Virus record (IMG/VR): IMGVR_UViG_3300032331_002448
Location: 1 to 64,000 of that record
Origin: a virus
Strand: one strand, 5' to 3'
DNA length: 64,000 bases
A program made the translations under genes and the position numbers. The notes under the pieces were generated by a model. It saw only the letters and a list, made by a program, of their open reading frames with translations. It made no database searches and was not told where the DNA came from. Below, one piece after another: positions 1-7,726 of the stretch. Positions within the stretch are counted from its first letter, which is position 1, and the number at the start of each line of letters is the position of its first letter.

Positions 1-279
1 GTCAACAATGATGGATTTGTTTGCAACCAAGCTGGAATTAATTACGACGAAGGCGATGAGTCCTCAACGGACGATTATCCAACAACGCAGTTAAAACCTG
101 GCACATACAGCATTTTAATCACAAATGATATTCGCTATTTGGAAACAACGTATAGCATTACAATCCAGTCCTCTTTGACAGACTGGCGCTATGTCACTGA
201 AGGTCTGACCGATTCATTTGATTTTGGTAGCGTAACGGATCCAGTGGAAGGTTCTATTGATTACGGAACCGTTAAATAA
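1..279 (+). CDS. C-terminal part of a probable virion structural protein (5' end outside window)
   Basis: Frame 1 is open from the first base to TAA at 277-279 and gives 92 residues. The end is rich in Asp, Gly, Ser and Thr and finishes with an acidic repeat-like tail (DFGSVTDP..., IDYGTVK), a composition I associate with cyanophage virion or fibre proteins. No domain is recognised. The reading frame is sure; the role is inferred from composition only. Confidence 0.6.
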   Translation, partial: VNNDGFVCNQAGINYDEGDESSTDDYPTTQLKPGTYSILITNDIRYLETTYSITIQSSLTDWRYVTEGLTDSFDFGSVTDPVEGSIDYGTVK

Positions 280-310
280 CTGCTAGACTGCAAGAAGCTT
301 GCAAATAACA

Positions 311-484
311 ATGGAGTACATTACCCTTCAGGATTTTGAAGAGAACTTTGACTTCATCTTAGATGATGTGCAAGCAAGTAAAGTTCATTACCAAATTGAA
401 TTGCCAAACGGTAATGCTGTAGTTTTGCTGCCAGCAGAAGATTATCAGTTCTTAAAAAACACCTATGAGGATTCGATTAAGTAA
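311..484 (+). CDS. Phd/YefM-like antitoxin-type protein
   Basis: 57 residues from ATG 311; an in-frame TTG at 299 is less likely. The pattern (ITLQDFEENFDFILDDV, then a basic/hydrophobic strand, then NGNAVVLLPAEDYQFL) matches the N-terminal half of the Phd/YefM antitoxin fold, which dimerises on operator DNA. No toxin gene lies beside it: the next gene is convergent and starts from the other side. In phages such solitary proteins may be small regulators or decoy antitoxins; that is inference. Short length limits certainty. Confidence 0.6.
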   Translation: MEYITLQDFEENFDFILDDVQASKVHYQIELPNGNAVVLLPAEDYQFLKNTYEDSIK

Positions 485-487
485 TCC

Positions 488-889
488 TTAAACCATCCTC
501 TTATCTAGTTCAGACTCGGTTGGGCCATAAACCCAGCCTGGAGTTTGATAACCAGGTTCTGGAGCACCTGCAGCGGGGCCTGCAGCAGAACGCGCTTTTG
601 CTTTAGCAAGTAAATCTTTTGTTACATCTTTTAATTCTGGGCTAGCTTGCGACGGAAGGCTGCCTTGATACGCAGCAATTTCTAAAAGATTACGATCTAA
701 ATTGCGCTGACCAATTTGCTCTGGTGTGCCAACTTGAGCTTCAAGTCGCTTGTTAGCAGCAACACTTTGGTCGTAGTAACTTTTACCTAATCTTGCTAAA
801 GCCTGGTACGATTCAATTGGATTCTTTGCCTGCATTACGGTAGCCGTTGCAGGGGGTGAATTGACAATTGTCGGGGGTGATCCGCCCAT
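488..889 (-). CDS. Probable minor virion/ejection protein
   Basis: 133 residues, starting at CAT 887-889, with a Ser/Pro-rich N terminus (MGGSPPTIVNSPP) resembling the start of the hendecad-repeat virion protein at 32875-34041 (MGSSSPVVYNPPPP). The middle is alpha-helical and Gln-rich, the tail Ala/Pro-rich. Its stop lies 4 nt from the stop of the convergent antitoxin-like gene. The similarity of N termini and the minus orientation suggest it belongs to the late virion set although it is separated from it. No known domain seen. Confidence 0.6.
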   Translation of the reverse strand: MGGSPPTIVNSPPATATVMQAKNPIESYQALARLGKSYYDQSVAANKRLEAQVGTPEQIGQRNLDRNLLEIAAYQGSLPSQASPELKDVTKDLLAKAKARSAAGPAAGAPEPGYQTPGWVYGPTESELDKRMV

Positions 890-949
890 ACAAACTCACT
901 TAAAACGCACTTCTATGCTAATTTTACTGTCAATAAACTTGTATAGATT

Positions 950-1294
950 TTGAGCGCCAATAACTCCGACAGGCAGGAAAATCAAGATCAGAAGGAGTTC
1001 GGCCCAGGTGATAGTCCGACGCATAGCAATAGTCCGTTTAAGTCAGAGTTTAGCGTATTGCTTGACAGTTTGTCTACCAGAGCCCTAGAGCATTTGTCAA
1101 CAACCCAACAAAAGAACTTGGCTAAGGCGCTTTGGGAAGCGTGCAATGTAGTAAAAAACCCTACGCCAGCGGACTACAGGAACCAAGAACCAATACATAA
1201 ATACTACAAGTGGGTTCTTTTGATGGAACATGAAGAGCAGTGGCGCCAGCACAATGTTGCAAAGGATCAAAAAATTGTTAAACTATCCTCATAA
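950..1294 (+). CDS. Hypothetical protein
   Basis: 114 residues. The only credible start is TTG 950, since the first in-frame ATG is far downstream. The N-terminal 30 residues are polar and probably disordered; the rest is helical (LLDSLSTRALEHLSTTQQKNLAKALWEAC). First of a plus-strand run with the genes at 1306, 1862 and 2260, which overlap or nearly touch, so probably one transcript. Function not recognised. Confidence 0.55.
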   Translation: MSANNSDRQENQDQKEFGPGDSPTHSNSPFKSEFSVLLDSLSTRALEHLSTTQQKNLAKALWEACNVVKNPTPADYRNQEPIHKYYKWVLLMEHEEQWRQHNVAKDQKIVKLSS

Positions 1295-1305
1295 AGATAA
1301 TTGCA

Positions 1306-1923
1306 ATGCTTGATCTTCCTTGGTTAAAAAATTCCAACTTTGAACAAGGGGAAGAAGAACTTGACTTGGATCTTGCTAGATCAAACAAGTACCTTAGCTA
1401 CCGTTTTAATAGCTTAGATATTAGCAAGGTAACGGTTGACAACTATGAAGAGCATTTAGTTCTATCATTAGCTGAGCAAGTCAGCATGTTTATTCCTCCT
1501 TCAGGGAGTTTTGAAACACCTGACTTGCAACGGTATCTTGAGCTTGTTCAAACCTATGAGACCAGCAGCAATGATCTTGTTCTTGGACTGTCATTAGCAG
1601 ACCAGATCAGGATTACTTTCAGCGATATGAAACCAGCCACGATCTGTGAGAAGTTTCCTGACATTGATCTGGCAACAAAACGCAGGTACCGGTGCGTAGC
1701 TGAGTATTTAATCCGCCAGCAAGAGCTGGAGAAGGTAAAAGATGAGCGTGGAAAGCTCGTTAAAAAAGTAGGAAACATGGGTAAACTGGTGGTTATCTAC
1801 CAGCCGTTAGAAAAAATTCGCAAGACCCTCCAACGTTCTGGCTTAACTCAATTCATTAAAAATGACCGACCCCCGCAAATCACGAATCTCCAAGCTCTTA
1901 TTGACAACTCCCTCTCAGACTGA
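1306..1923 (+). CDS. Hypothetical protein
   Basis: 205 residues starting 11 nt after the previous gene. Mixed alpha/beta protein with a charged helical C-terminal third (EYLIRQQELEKVKDERGKLVKK). It overlaps the next gene by 62 nt in another frame, so translation is probably coupled. The central part could be a small helical DNA- or nucleotide-binding domain, but no motif can be named. Function unknown. Confidence 0.7.
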   Translation: MLDLPWLKNSNFEQGEEELDLDLARSNKYLSYRFNSLDISKVTVDNYEEHLVLSLAEQVSMFIPPSGSFETPDLQRYLELVQTYETSSNDLVLGLSLADQIRITFSDMKPATICEKFPDIDLATKRRYRCVAEYLIRQQELEKVKDERGKLVKKVGNMGKLVVIYQPLEKIRKTLQRSGLTQFIKNDRPPQITNLQALIDNSLSD

Positions 1924-2263
1924 GCAACAGATGGCTCAGCTTGTTATGGAGCGGATCTGCGTTGATATGTCAGATCATTATGATAAGTTCTACGCCAACG
2001 AAGGCCCTGGAGCATTGGTGTACATGCCACAGGCAAAGCCAGAGGACTCTGCTTTTTACTTGACGCTGCCTGCTCTGCTGCAAGCTCAACACGACGCAAA
2101 GCAAGAGGAACAGGAAGGTCCAGCTGAGGTTCTGCGTAAGGCCATCGTAGAAGCTGAATCCTTGGTGCCAGGGAAAGGAGCTTTGTTCATCATTCAAGAT
2201 GACAAACAAATGCGGTTGATTCATTACAAACGAGAAGAAGAACGCTCTCCGTTATTCCTATGA
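1862..2263 (+). CDS. Hypothetical protein
   Basis: 133 residues from ATG 1862, inside the 3' end of the preceding gene, and overlapping the methylase-like gene by 4 nt (ATGA). The N terminus is basic (MTDPRKSRISKLLL); the centre is acidic and Gln/Glu-rich. Nothing in it matches a family I know. The tight overlaps on both sides show it belongs to the same operon. Confidence 0.7.
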   Translation: MTDPRKSRISKLLLTTPSQTEQQMAQLVMERICVDMSDHYDKFYANEGPGALVYMPQAKPEDSAFYLTLPALLQAQHDAKQEEQEGPAEVLRKAIVEAESLVPGKGALFIIQDDKQMRLIHYKREEERSPLFL

Positions 2264-2895
2264 AGAGCCACATTCTTACCCCTAGAGAAAAAAGAAACAG
2301 GTTTTACAACGCCTCTAGGGTTTATGCAATTGATGAGGACTGGTGTACGCCAGCAGAATATCTGCCGTACATTGATGCGGTCCTTGGTGACATTGATCTA
2401 GATCCTTGTACTACTGAAAAGTACAACAAAGAATTTATTAGAGCAAAACAAATTTACACCCCCAAGGAAGATGGATTAAACATCCAAGATCCTTGGGTTG
2501 GTGTCACCTATTTGTTTCCTCCTACCTATGGGCGTTGCTCATGGAACAAGGTCAGAGGCACCTGGCGCTGGGGCTTTAGGGCAGGGCCTACATCCATGGC
2601 ACCAACCAAAGCATGGTTCCTGCGACTAGAGCGAGAATGGAAGCTGAGGAACATTCCAGAAGCTCTGATGTACTCAACAAACCATGAGTGCTTAAGAAAT
2701 TGTCAGAATATCTGGGACTATCCGGTTTGTTTTCCCAAGGATCGGCCCTTGCTTATTCATGGTAAGCACATTACCAAAGTAAAGATCCCTTTTACTTGGG
2801 GTTATTTTGTTTATTTGCCAAAGCTAGAGCACGGTTTCAATCAAGTTGACAGATTCAAAGAGGTGTTCTCTCACCTTGGCAAAGTAATTTGTTAA
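2260..2895 (+). CDS. Phage Dam-like N6-adenine methyltransferase homologue with altered catalytic motif
   Basis: 211 residues. WCTP at 28-31, then DIDLDP at 44-49 followed by RAKQIYTPKEDGL are hallmarks of the phage DNA N-6-adenine methyltransferase family (PF05869), which methylates adenine in GATC-like sites to protect phage DNA. In that family the catalytic motif is (D/N)PPY after a hydrophobic strand; here the position reads LFPPTYG (85-91), so the polar first residue is Phe and a Thr is inserted before Tyr. Either the enzyme is inactive and kept for DNA or SAM binding, or the motif is rearranged. The family call is from pattern; inactivity is inference. Confidence 0.7.
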   Translation: MKSHILTPREKRNRFYNASRVYAIDEDWCTPAEYLPYIDAVLGDIDLDPCTTEKYNKEFIRAKQIYTPKEDGLNIQDPWVGVTYLFPPTYGRCSWNKVRGTWRWGFRAGPTSMAPTKAWFLRLEREWKLRNIPEALMYSTNHECLRNCQNIWDYPVCFPKDRPLLIHGKHITKVKIPFTWGYFVYLPKLEHGFNQVDRFKEVFSHLGKVIC

Positions 2896-3170
2896 CTAGG
2901 TGTAACCCTAAAAGGATTTCTAAAGGAAATTCTGCTGTCGGTATTGGTGATTTGAGTTGGCATCTGAGCAGTCGAAACGGTTCCTCCCATGCCGCCAAAA
3001 ACAAACCTACCTTGTTGTTCCCTGGTGTTACCTATACGGTTAATATCTGATTCACGTTTCCGTTCTATATATTTTTGCAAGAACTTAACACCAGAGTCAT
3101 CATCAACAGCACGCTCAACACCGCGATAGCGGTTGTCAACGCCGTGAGTTGTGCTAGTCTGTGGTCTCAT
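2892..3170 (-). CDS. Small probable virion protein
   Basis: 92 residues on the minus strand, overlapping the stop of the convergent methylase-like gene by 4 nt. Polar, Gly/Thr/Gln-rich sequence with a basic helical stretch (KFLQKYIERKRESDINRIG). No domain recognised. Its strand and composition match the late structural genes more than its plus-strand neighbours. Confidence 0.5.
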   Translation of the reverse strand: MRPQTSTTHGVDNRYRGVERAVDDDSGVKFLQKYIERKRESDINRIGNTREQQGRFVFGGMGGTVSTAQMPTQITNTDSRISFRNPFRVTPS

Positions 3171-3186
3171 ACCACCAGTTTAAACT

Positions 3187-3483
3187 GTGGCAACCCAATA
3201 CGTAGAAACAGCAGATCAAATTGAATCTGTATGCGATTCAATTAAGATCTTGTTGTTAGACAAAAATAAACGATATGGTGATTCAGCTTTAAATCCAACC
3301 AGGATTTTTAGTAAAGCTGATAGCGTTGAGCAACTTCTTGTTCGCATTGACGATAAACTTAACCGCATTCAAAAAGGTGCTGGGTTACTTGAAACAGACG
3401 AGGATGTTGTAGTTGACCTTATTGGTTACTTGGTCCTTCTTAAGATTGCATTGTCCCGCAAGATCTTAACCCATGATTTATGA
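3187..3483 (+). CDS. DUF1599 / nucleotide-modification-associated protein
   Basis: 98 residues from GTG 3187. The core (DKNKRYGDSALNPTRIFSKADSVEQLLVRIDDKLNRI, then DLIGYLVLL) is the DUF1599 signature found in many phages, sometimes linked with modified-base synthesis; the biochemical role is not settled. The family's Tyr-Gly-Asp-Ser and Arg-Ile-Asp-Asp-Lys motifs are intact. The following 51-residue gene overlaps its end by 11 nt. Confidence 0.75.
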   Translation: MATQYVETADQIESVCDSIKILLLDKNKRYGDSALNPTRIFSKADSVEQLLVRIDDKLNRIQKGAGLLETDEDVVVDLIGYLVLLKIALSRKILTHDL

Positions 3484-3628
3484 AGACTTTGTTAAAGCGT
3501 ACTGTCCAGAGTTAGAGCTGATTGACATGCTGGACTGGTTGCAGAACATCACAGGGACCGAGGGGAATCCAATCCCGCAGGCTTTTGATTCCAAAGAAAC
3601 CAAAACCGACGAAGAACTTCTCCGTTAG
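3473..3628 (+). CDS. Small hypothetical protein
   Basis: 51 residues from ATG 3473 to TAG 3628: a clean acidic protein beginning MIYEDFVKAYCPELELIDML. It overlaps the end of the DUF1599 gene by 11 nt, consistent with translational coupling, and runs 80 nt into the 3' end of the convergent lysozyme-like gene. Function unknown. Confidence 0.55.
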   Translation: MIYEDFVKAYCPELELIDMLDWLQNITGTEGNPIPQAFDSKETKTDEELLR

Positions 3629-4271
3629 TATCCCAATTCAGAAGTTTACCTTCCAGGTAATCAATCGCTTTGATCTGATTAATGCCACCGTGGTAGGTTT
3701 CTGGCACGTTTAAAAAGCACTGTTTAAGCTTGCAATTGTGTGGTACTAGTGTAGGAATTTCTTTGTTTGGCGCCAGGTAAACATTAAGCTCTGCTCTGCG
3801 GCGTGCTTTTAAAAGCGAACTGGCACCAATGTATTGGTTGTTAATGTAAGGTGACCACTCACGAATGATATCATTTTTCTTTGCTCTGTTGTTAATTAGC
3901 TCCAGCAACTTAGATTCCTTAAAAGAAGGAATGCCAATGCTATGCGCGTAACTTAAAACAGCACCGCGTTTGCTTTCGCTTAACGGCATGATGATGTAGT
4001 GCTCTACAAGTTCCGCAAACGGTTTTAAATCTTTTACCAGCTGGCGAACGCAATCTTCTTTATCGACACGCAATCCGCCATAAACTCGATTGCCAAACAT
4101 GTAGGCGCTGTCATAACCAACACGCCAATCGCCTTCAAACTTATCTCGATAAGCTCTGTATTGATCAAACCCTACGCAAACACGTAATTGCGTGTGGCTG
4201 GCAATAAGATCAATAGCGTATTGATTTAAAAATAAAGGCCAGGTACTTGTTTCTTCTTCAGGGAACAACAA
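3549..4271 (-). CDS. Lysozyme-fold (GH24-like) protein, catalytic Glu apparently missing
   Basis: 240 residues. Residues about 30-150 follow the T4-type lysozyme pattern: FDQYRAYRD..G.WRVGYDS resembles the active-site segment, and LSESKRGAVLSYAHSIGIPSF resembles the conserved helix L...Q..AL.SF.fNvG...F. The Glu that normally begins the active-site segment (EG...xxYxD) appears to be Gly. The C-terminal 90 residues have no match. It may be a structural or targeting relative of lysozyme; the intact endolysin is at 46875. It overlaps the 4258 gene by 14 nt. Confidence 0.6.
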   Translation of the reverse strand: MLFPEEETSTWPLFLNQYAIDLIASHTQLRVCVGFDQYRAYRDKFEGDWRVGYDSAYMFGNRVYGGLRVDKEDCVRQLVKDLKPFAELVEHYIIMPLSESKRGAVLSYAHSIGIPSFKESKLLELINNRAKKNDIIREWSPYINNQYIGASSLLKARRRAELNVYLAPNKEIPTLVPHNCKLKQCFLNVPETYHGGINQIKAIDYLEGKLLNWDTNGEVLRRFWFLWNQKPAGLDSPRSL

Positions 4272-4650
4272 CGCTGCCGTTATAACTCGCTACACTGTAG
4301 TCGTCAAACGTAATTTTTACAACATAAATCTTAGCGGCATTGGTAACGTTCATCGCAACTACACCTTTGCTTTTACCTGCTTTGTCAATATTAAAGAAAG
4401 ACCGGTAACCAGTAGGAGGAGCAGAGCCGTTAATGGCATCTTTTTGAAAGATTTGAATATCTAAGACACCATTACTGCGGTCAACAGTAAAAATAATGTT
4501 GCCAGTTGACTGTGGATCAACTTCAAAGAAGCGAACAGGGATTCCTTTGTCGCCAGGCTGACAACCTTTGTAAGCCAGAAGAACTGGACTGGTATTGTTG
4601 GTAGCCGTAAAAGAATCAAGCGTACCTTTGACTGCGCAGGTTGTTGCCAT
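4258..4650 (-). CDS. Beta-rich probable virion protein
   Basis: 130 residues, Gly/Ser/Thr/Asn-rich with alternating hydrophobic strands (GNIIFTVDRSNGVLDIQIF, AAKIYVVKITFDDYSVASY). This composition suggests a small beta-sandwich such as a capsid decoration or fibre-tip protein. It overlaps the lysozyme-like gene by 14 nt. No family recognised. Confidence 0.6.
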   Translation of the reverse strand: MATTCAVKGTLDSFTATNNTSPVLLAYKGCQPGDKGIPVRFFEVDPQSTGNIIFTVDRSNGVLDIQIFQKDAINGSAPPTGYRSFFNIDKAGKSKGVVAMNVTNAAKIYVVKITFDDYSVASYNGSVVVP

Positions 4651-4653
4651 GGC

Positions 4654-4875
4654 TCAAGAAAGTTCGTTCTTATTTAAAAATTTCAGACTGATGGTGGCAT
4701 CAATGCCATGATCTTTCAGAATATTTAAGAACAACTGCTGCTCTACCATTTTCTGATGAAGCATGTCAATGAAAGCTTCTTCCAACTCGTCACGATCAAG
4801 TTGACGAATTGCCAGAGCTGTGGCGTGGACCCTGAACTCATTGTCCATAGATAGCTCCAGGACATTGGTTTCCAT
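4654..4875 (-). CDS. nblA: NblA-like phycobilisome degradation protein
   Basis: 73 residues. The segment from residue 6 (LELSMDNEFRVHATALAIRQLDRDELEEAFIDML, then MVEQQLFLNILKDHGI) reproduces the NblA pattern: L(S/T)xEqxFkxr, a spacer, sxEelqxxlixl, and mmxxxxxFkxllK. NblA is a small two-helix adaptor that brings phycobilisomes to Clp protease, and freshwater cyanophages such as Ma-LMM01 carry it. Here it would strip antenna protein and release amino acids during infection. The assignment is by eye on a short protein; a chance helical hairpin is the main alternative. Confidence 0.6.
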   Translation of the reverse strand: METNVLELSMDNEFRVHATALAIRQLDRDELEEAFIDMLHQKMVEQQLFLNILKDHGIDATISLKFLNKNELS

Positions 4876-4962
4876 CAGTGCTTACCAATCTTGTTTTAAT
4901 CTTAGCAGAAATAAACTGAGTTGCCTTGAGCCCACGCAATGCGCTGTTGGGTTGGCTTGAGG

Positions 4963-5118
4963 CTACACGGTGTACCTGTGACGCTCAGCAGCGGTGCCAG
5001 GGACGTCGTTGGTAAAAGCTGGGTAGTCCTCACCTTCTTCAAACATCGCGTGAGCGGTGGATGCCTGGAGGTTCTGCAGATACTGATTTAAAAATTCTTT
5101 CTCTGTGGTGTCGGGCAT
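4963..5118 (-). CDS. Small hypothetical protein
   Basis: 51 residues from ATG at 5118 (MPDTTEKEFLNQYLQNL...). An upstream in-frame Met at 5172 would add 18 residues of poor composition, so the shorter form is preferred. Acidic, helical, no motif. Lies alone between nblA-like and the divergent 2OG oxygenase gene. Confidence 0.45.
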   Translation of the reverse strand: MPDTTEKEFLNQYLQNLQASTAHAMFEEGEDYPAFTNDVPGTAAERHRYTV

Positions 5119-5255
5119 AATTTTTATTTTGGTATGTGAAAGCCAAGGTTGCGGACAGGTATGCGCCAACAAAAGTTAAGGCTGCTAACAATAAGCTGGG
5201 CATACTTGCGTTTGCTTTTCAAATCTTGTAACATTTTAAGAGCAACAACCTACAG

Positions 5256-6053
5256 ATGGAACAAGAAGAACTGCTACAACAACTGAGGCATTCAGCATCT
5301 GTTGGCGTATCAAAAACAAGTTTAATCAATTATCTGAAAGAACTTAAATATACTGATTCAGAGATTAGGCGGCTGTTAAATAAGTTAAATTTAAAATCAC
5401 GACCCAAAGGTATAAACTATAGCTACTTTTATTTCTGCCCAATTCATCCTGAAGCAGTTCAACTTTCAAAACCTAAGTACAATACTCAAATTTATTCTCT
5501 TGATAATTTTCTATCAGAAGATGAATGCAATCATTTGACAGGAATTATTGATACAATTCAACGGCCATCTACAGTGGCTGACCCTAAAGATTCCAATGTT
5601 GTCAATCGGCATAGGACCAGCCAAACTGCTGATTTGCATACATTAGGGGATCCAGTCATCTCTATGGTGAACTACAAACTTGCAGAGCTGCTCGACCTAG
5701 ATTACAATTTAGGAGAAGCAATTCAAGGTCAAAAATATCTACCAGGGCAATACTATAAAGCCCATACAGATTTTTTCCGGTATCACACTAGAGAGCACAA
5801 GGTTTATACAGAATGGATGGGCCAACGTACCTGGACCACAATGATTTACTTGAATGATGTAGAAGAAGGTGGGGAAACTTACTTTAAGTATTTATATTTA
5901 AAAGTTAAACCAAAACGCGGTACTGTTGTGTTCTGGAATAATTTGTTTCAGAATGGCAGGCCAAATCAAAAAACTTTGCATGAAGCACTGCCTCCAACAT
6001 CGGAAACAAAGTACGTTATTACAAAGTGGTGGCGCAGCTGGCCAGTAATCTAG
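5256..6053 (+). CDS. 2OG-Fe(II) oxygenase, prolyl-4-hydroxylase type
   Basis: 265 residues. The C-terminal 180 form a P4H-like double-stranded beta helix: iron ligands His170 and Asp172 (YKAHTDFF), distal His242 (KTLHEA) and the 2-oxoglutarate-binding basic residue Lys252 (TKYVITKWW). RTWTTMIYLNDVEEGGETYF at 191-210 is the usual core strand pair. The N-terminal 50 residues resemble a small helical DNA-binding unit. Such enzymes hydroxylate protein side chains or bases using 2OG and O2 and are common in cyanophages; the substrate here is unknown. It sits alone on the plus strand, ending 4 nt into the convergent gene at 6050. Confidence 0.85.
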   Translation: MEQEELLQQLRHSASVGVSKTSLINYLKELKYTDSEIRRLLNKLNLKSRPKGINYSYFYFCPIHPEAVQLSKPKYNTQIYSLDNFLSEDECNHLTGIIDTIQRPSTVADPKDSNVVNRHRTSQTADLHTLGDPVISMVNYKLAELLDLDYNLGEAIQGQKYLPGQYYKAHTDFFRYHTREHKVYTEWMGQRTWTTMIYLNDVEEGGETYFKYLYLKVKPKRGTVVFWNNLFQNGRPNQKTLHEALPPTSETKYVITKWWRSWPVI

Positions 6054-6394
6054 TTAGCTGCAATAGTAAAAGTTACTTCAGCATCTGTGCCACCGGACTC
6101 ATCAAAGAAGGTGGCACGTAACTTTTTCATTGGGAATCCGGCGACATTGTATGCGTAGGTTCCGTTACGCAGGATTTCATTAGAGATCATGGCGCCAAAA
6201 TTGCTACCATCGGTAGTGCCATCCAGACGCACAACAACTCGACTATTAATGTTGTTAACAGTTGCTGTTAATGTGTAGTTCCGAGTAGAGAGGTAATTCG
6301 GAACATAAACATCTACAACATCAGTAGACCCTGGTGCGGTTAGTTTTGGAAACGCAAAGAATACTGTTTGCTGATAACTTTCAAAAAAACTCAT
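6050..6394 (-). CDS. Small beta-sandwich virion protein, copy 2
   Basis: 114 residues, paralogous to the gene directly upstream at 6391. Both start with a short SP/SF..TVFF segment, contain (R/V)VVR.(D/E)G(T/S).DG.NF and end in V.FT/V.(I/V)AA. The DG.NF core is typical of small phage surface or decoration proteins. Overlaps its paralogue by 4 nt (ATGA). Confidence 0.65.
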   Translation of the reverse strand: MSFFESYQQTVFFAFPKLTAPGSTDVVDVYVPNYLSTRNYTLTATVNNINSRVVVRLDGTTDGSNFGAMISNEILRNGTYAYNVAGFPMKKLRATFFDESGGTDAEVTFTIAAN

Positions 6395-6741
6395 CGTGCA
6401 GCAACAACAAAGGTTACTGTAGGCGTCCCAGTGCTGATGCTAACAAGGCGGCAACGAACAGCGTACAATGGTGTATTAGCAACAACAAAACCAACCGTTG
6501 TATTGGTTGTAATTGTCGTATCGCCACTGGAGTTTAAATTCCAAAAGTTAACTCCATCCAAGCTGCCTTCATAGCGCACAACAACGTTGGTACCAATGGT
6601 TGCAACAGTTGTTTGGAATGTAAAGTTCTGACCAGAAAAATCATCTGGATCAGCAACAACAAATGTAGCTGTTGTGCCAGTGGTGGTCAAAGGTGCTGGT
6701 TTGAAAAATACTGTATCTAAAAAGATTGGGGACGTTGACAT
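6391..6741 (-). CDS. Small beta-sandwich virion protein, copy 1
   Basis: 116 residues, Thr/Val-rich, with the shared motif VVVRYEGSLDGVNFW near residue 55 and the ending TVTFVVAAR. Tandem paralogue of the gene at 6050, so a local duplication. Likely displayed on the virion; this is inferred from composition and from its partner. Confidence 0.65.
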   Translation of the reverse strand: MSTSPIFLDTVFFKPAPLTTTGTTATFVVADPDDFSGQNFTFQTTVATIGTNVVVRYEGSLDGVNFWNLNSSGDTTITTNTTVGFVVANTPLYAVRCRLVSISTGTPTVTFVVAAR

Positions 6742-6745
6742 TGCT

Positions 6746-7237
6746 TCAGCTCCTGTAATCTAATGTTGATTTTAACAGCCATTGAAATTTCTTATGGGCA
6801 CGACCACGTTCAACAGCAAGATCTAAGGTAAGTTGGTCGCCAGCTTTTTCAGCTTCAGCAGCTAATTCTTCGCAGTTAATTGCCAACAGGTTATGGTTTT
6901 TTGCCAGCTGTAGAATCAAGCCGTCTTGATCAAAGCAATCTTCCGGGAGCTTCTCAAAGGTTGAGTAAGTTAAATCTTCTACAGACTTAGGTGCGCTGAT
7001 ATTCAATGATCGAATGTGTTCAGCAATTGTGTCAATTCCTTCTTGCATCTCTTCATAAATCATTTCAGTTAATTTATGAATAGAAAAGAATTTGGAACCC
7101 ATTAGATTCCAATGAACAATTGTTGTTTGATGGTACACGTAAGTGCTATCACGCAACAGTTGAACCAGAGAACAATGACAAGAACTGGACTTGTCTGTAG
7201 ACTTAACCATTTTTGCTTTAGTAATTTGGTTTACCAT
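6746..7237 (-). CDS. dps: Dps-like ferritin family protein
   Basis: 163 residues. The Dps/ferritin-like ferroxidase pattern is present: VHWNL (His42), SIHKLTEMIYEE (His54, Glu58), GIDTIAEHI (Asp69, Glu73), followed by RSLN. Family members form 12-subunit shells that oxidise and store iron and shield DNA from peroxide. The N terminus carries extra basic residues and CHC. In a phage it could protect replicating DNA or take up iron freed by host breakdown; that is inference. It lies in the same minus-strand run as 7248 and 7538. Confidence 0.8.
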   Translation of the reverse strand: MVNQITKAKMVKSTDKSSSCHCSLVQLLRDSTYVYHQTTIVHWNLMGSKFFSIHKLTEMIYEEMQEGIDTIAEHIRSLNISAPKSVEDLTYSTFEKLPEDCFDQDGLILQLAKNHNLLAINCEELAAEAEKAGDQLTLDLAVERGRAHKKFQWLLKSTLDYRS

Positions 7238-7247
7238 TTGTGTTTAT

Positions 7248-7535
7248 TCACCATTTTACCTGCGAACTCCACCACGCCGCCGACATTTTTCCTTTCCTAA
7301 TGTTAGCCGCATGACGTGCTTTAAACCGTTTACGACGGTTTGCATAAGCTTCTGATTCACCTTCTTTAGGCGGTGAACCTTTAACACCTTGTTGACCAAA
7401 GCGAATGATTTTTTCTTCACCACCTTCACACGCTTTAACAACGTGACTTTTAGTTGGATGGCTAGGTGTGCTTTGAGGTGAGTTACACTTCATACGTTCT
7501 TTAGCCAGGTGTTTAGCTTTTGCGTGATCAGCCAT
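7248..7535 (-). CDS. Conserved small basic protein
   Basis: 95 residues, very basic. The C-terminal half (GESEAYANRRKRFKARHAANI, then KGKMSAAWWSSQVKW) is a pattern I recall from many tailed phages as a conserved hypothetical protein, preceded by a GGEEKIIRFGQQGVKG segment. The charge suggests nucleic-acid contact, possibly in the virion. No experimental role known to me. Confidence 0.65.
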   Translation of the reverse strand: MADHAKAKHLAKERMKCNSPQSTPSHPTKSHVVKACEGGEEKIIRFGQQGVKGSPPKEGESEAYANRRKRFKARHAANIRKGKMSAAWWSSQVKW

Positions 7536-7537
7536 GA

Positions 7538-7726
7538 TTAACCCATGTAATCCCGTTGACGTTCATAGGAAGTTATTTCCATATTTGGTTGACCATTATC
7601 AATTTGCTTTAACGAATCAGGAATACGTTCTTTTTTGTGCTCTTCAATAACCTGCGCAACTGCGTCAGCATATAATCGAGCAAATGCCGCAGGATTTCTA
7701 ACAGGCTGCCCAACAGATTCCAACAT
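7538..7726 (-). CDS. Small hypothetical protein
   Basis: 62 residues starting MLESVGQPVRNPAAFARLYADAV, helical N-terminal half and polar tail. Its start overlaps the end of the HNH gene by 29 nt. Its position just before 7248 suggests co-expression with the conserved basic protein. Confidence 0.5.
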   Translation of the reverse strand: MLESVGQPVRNPAAFARLYADAVAQVIEEHKKERIPDSLKQIDNGQPNMEITSYERQRDYMG

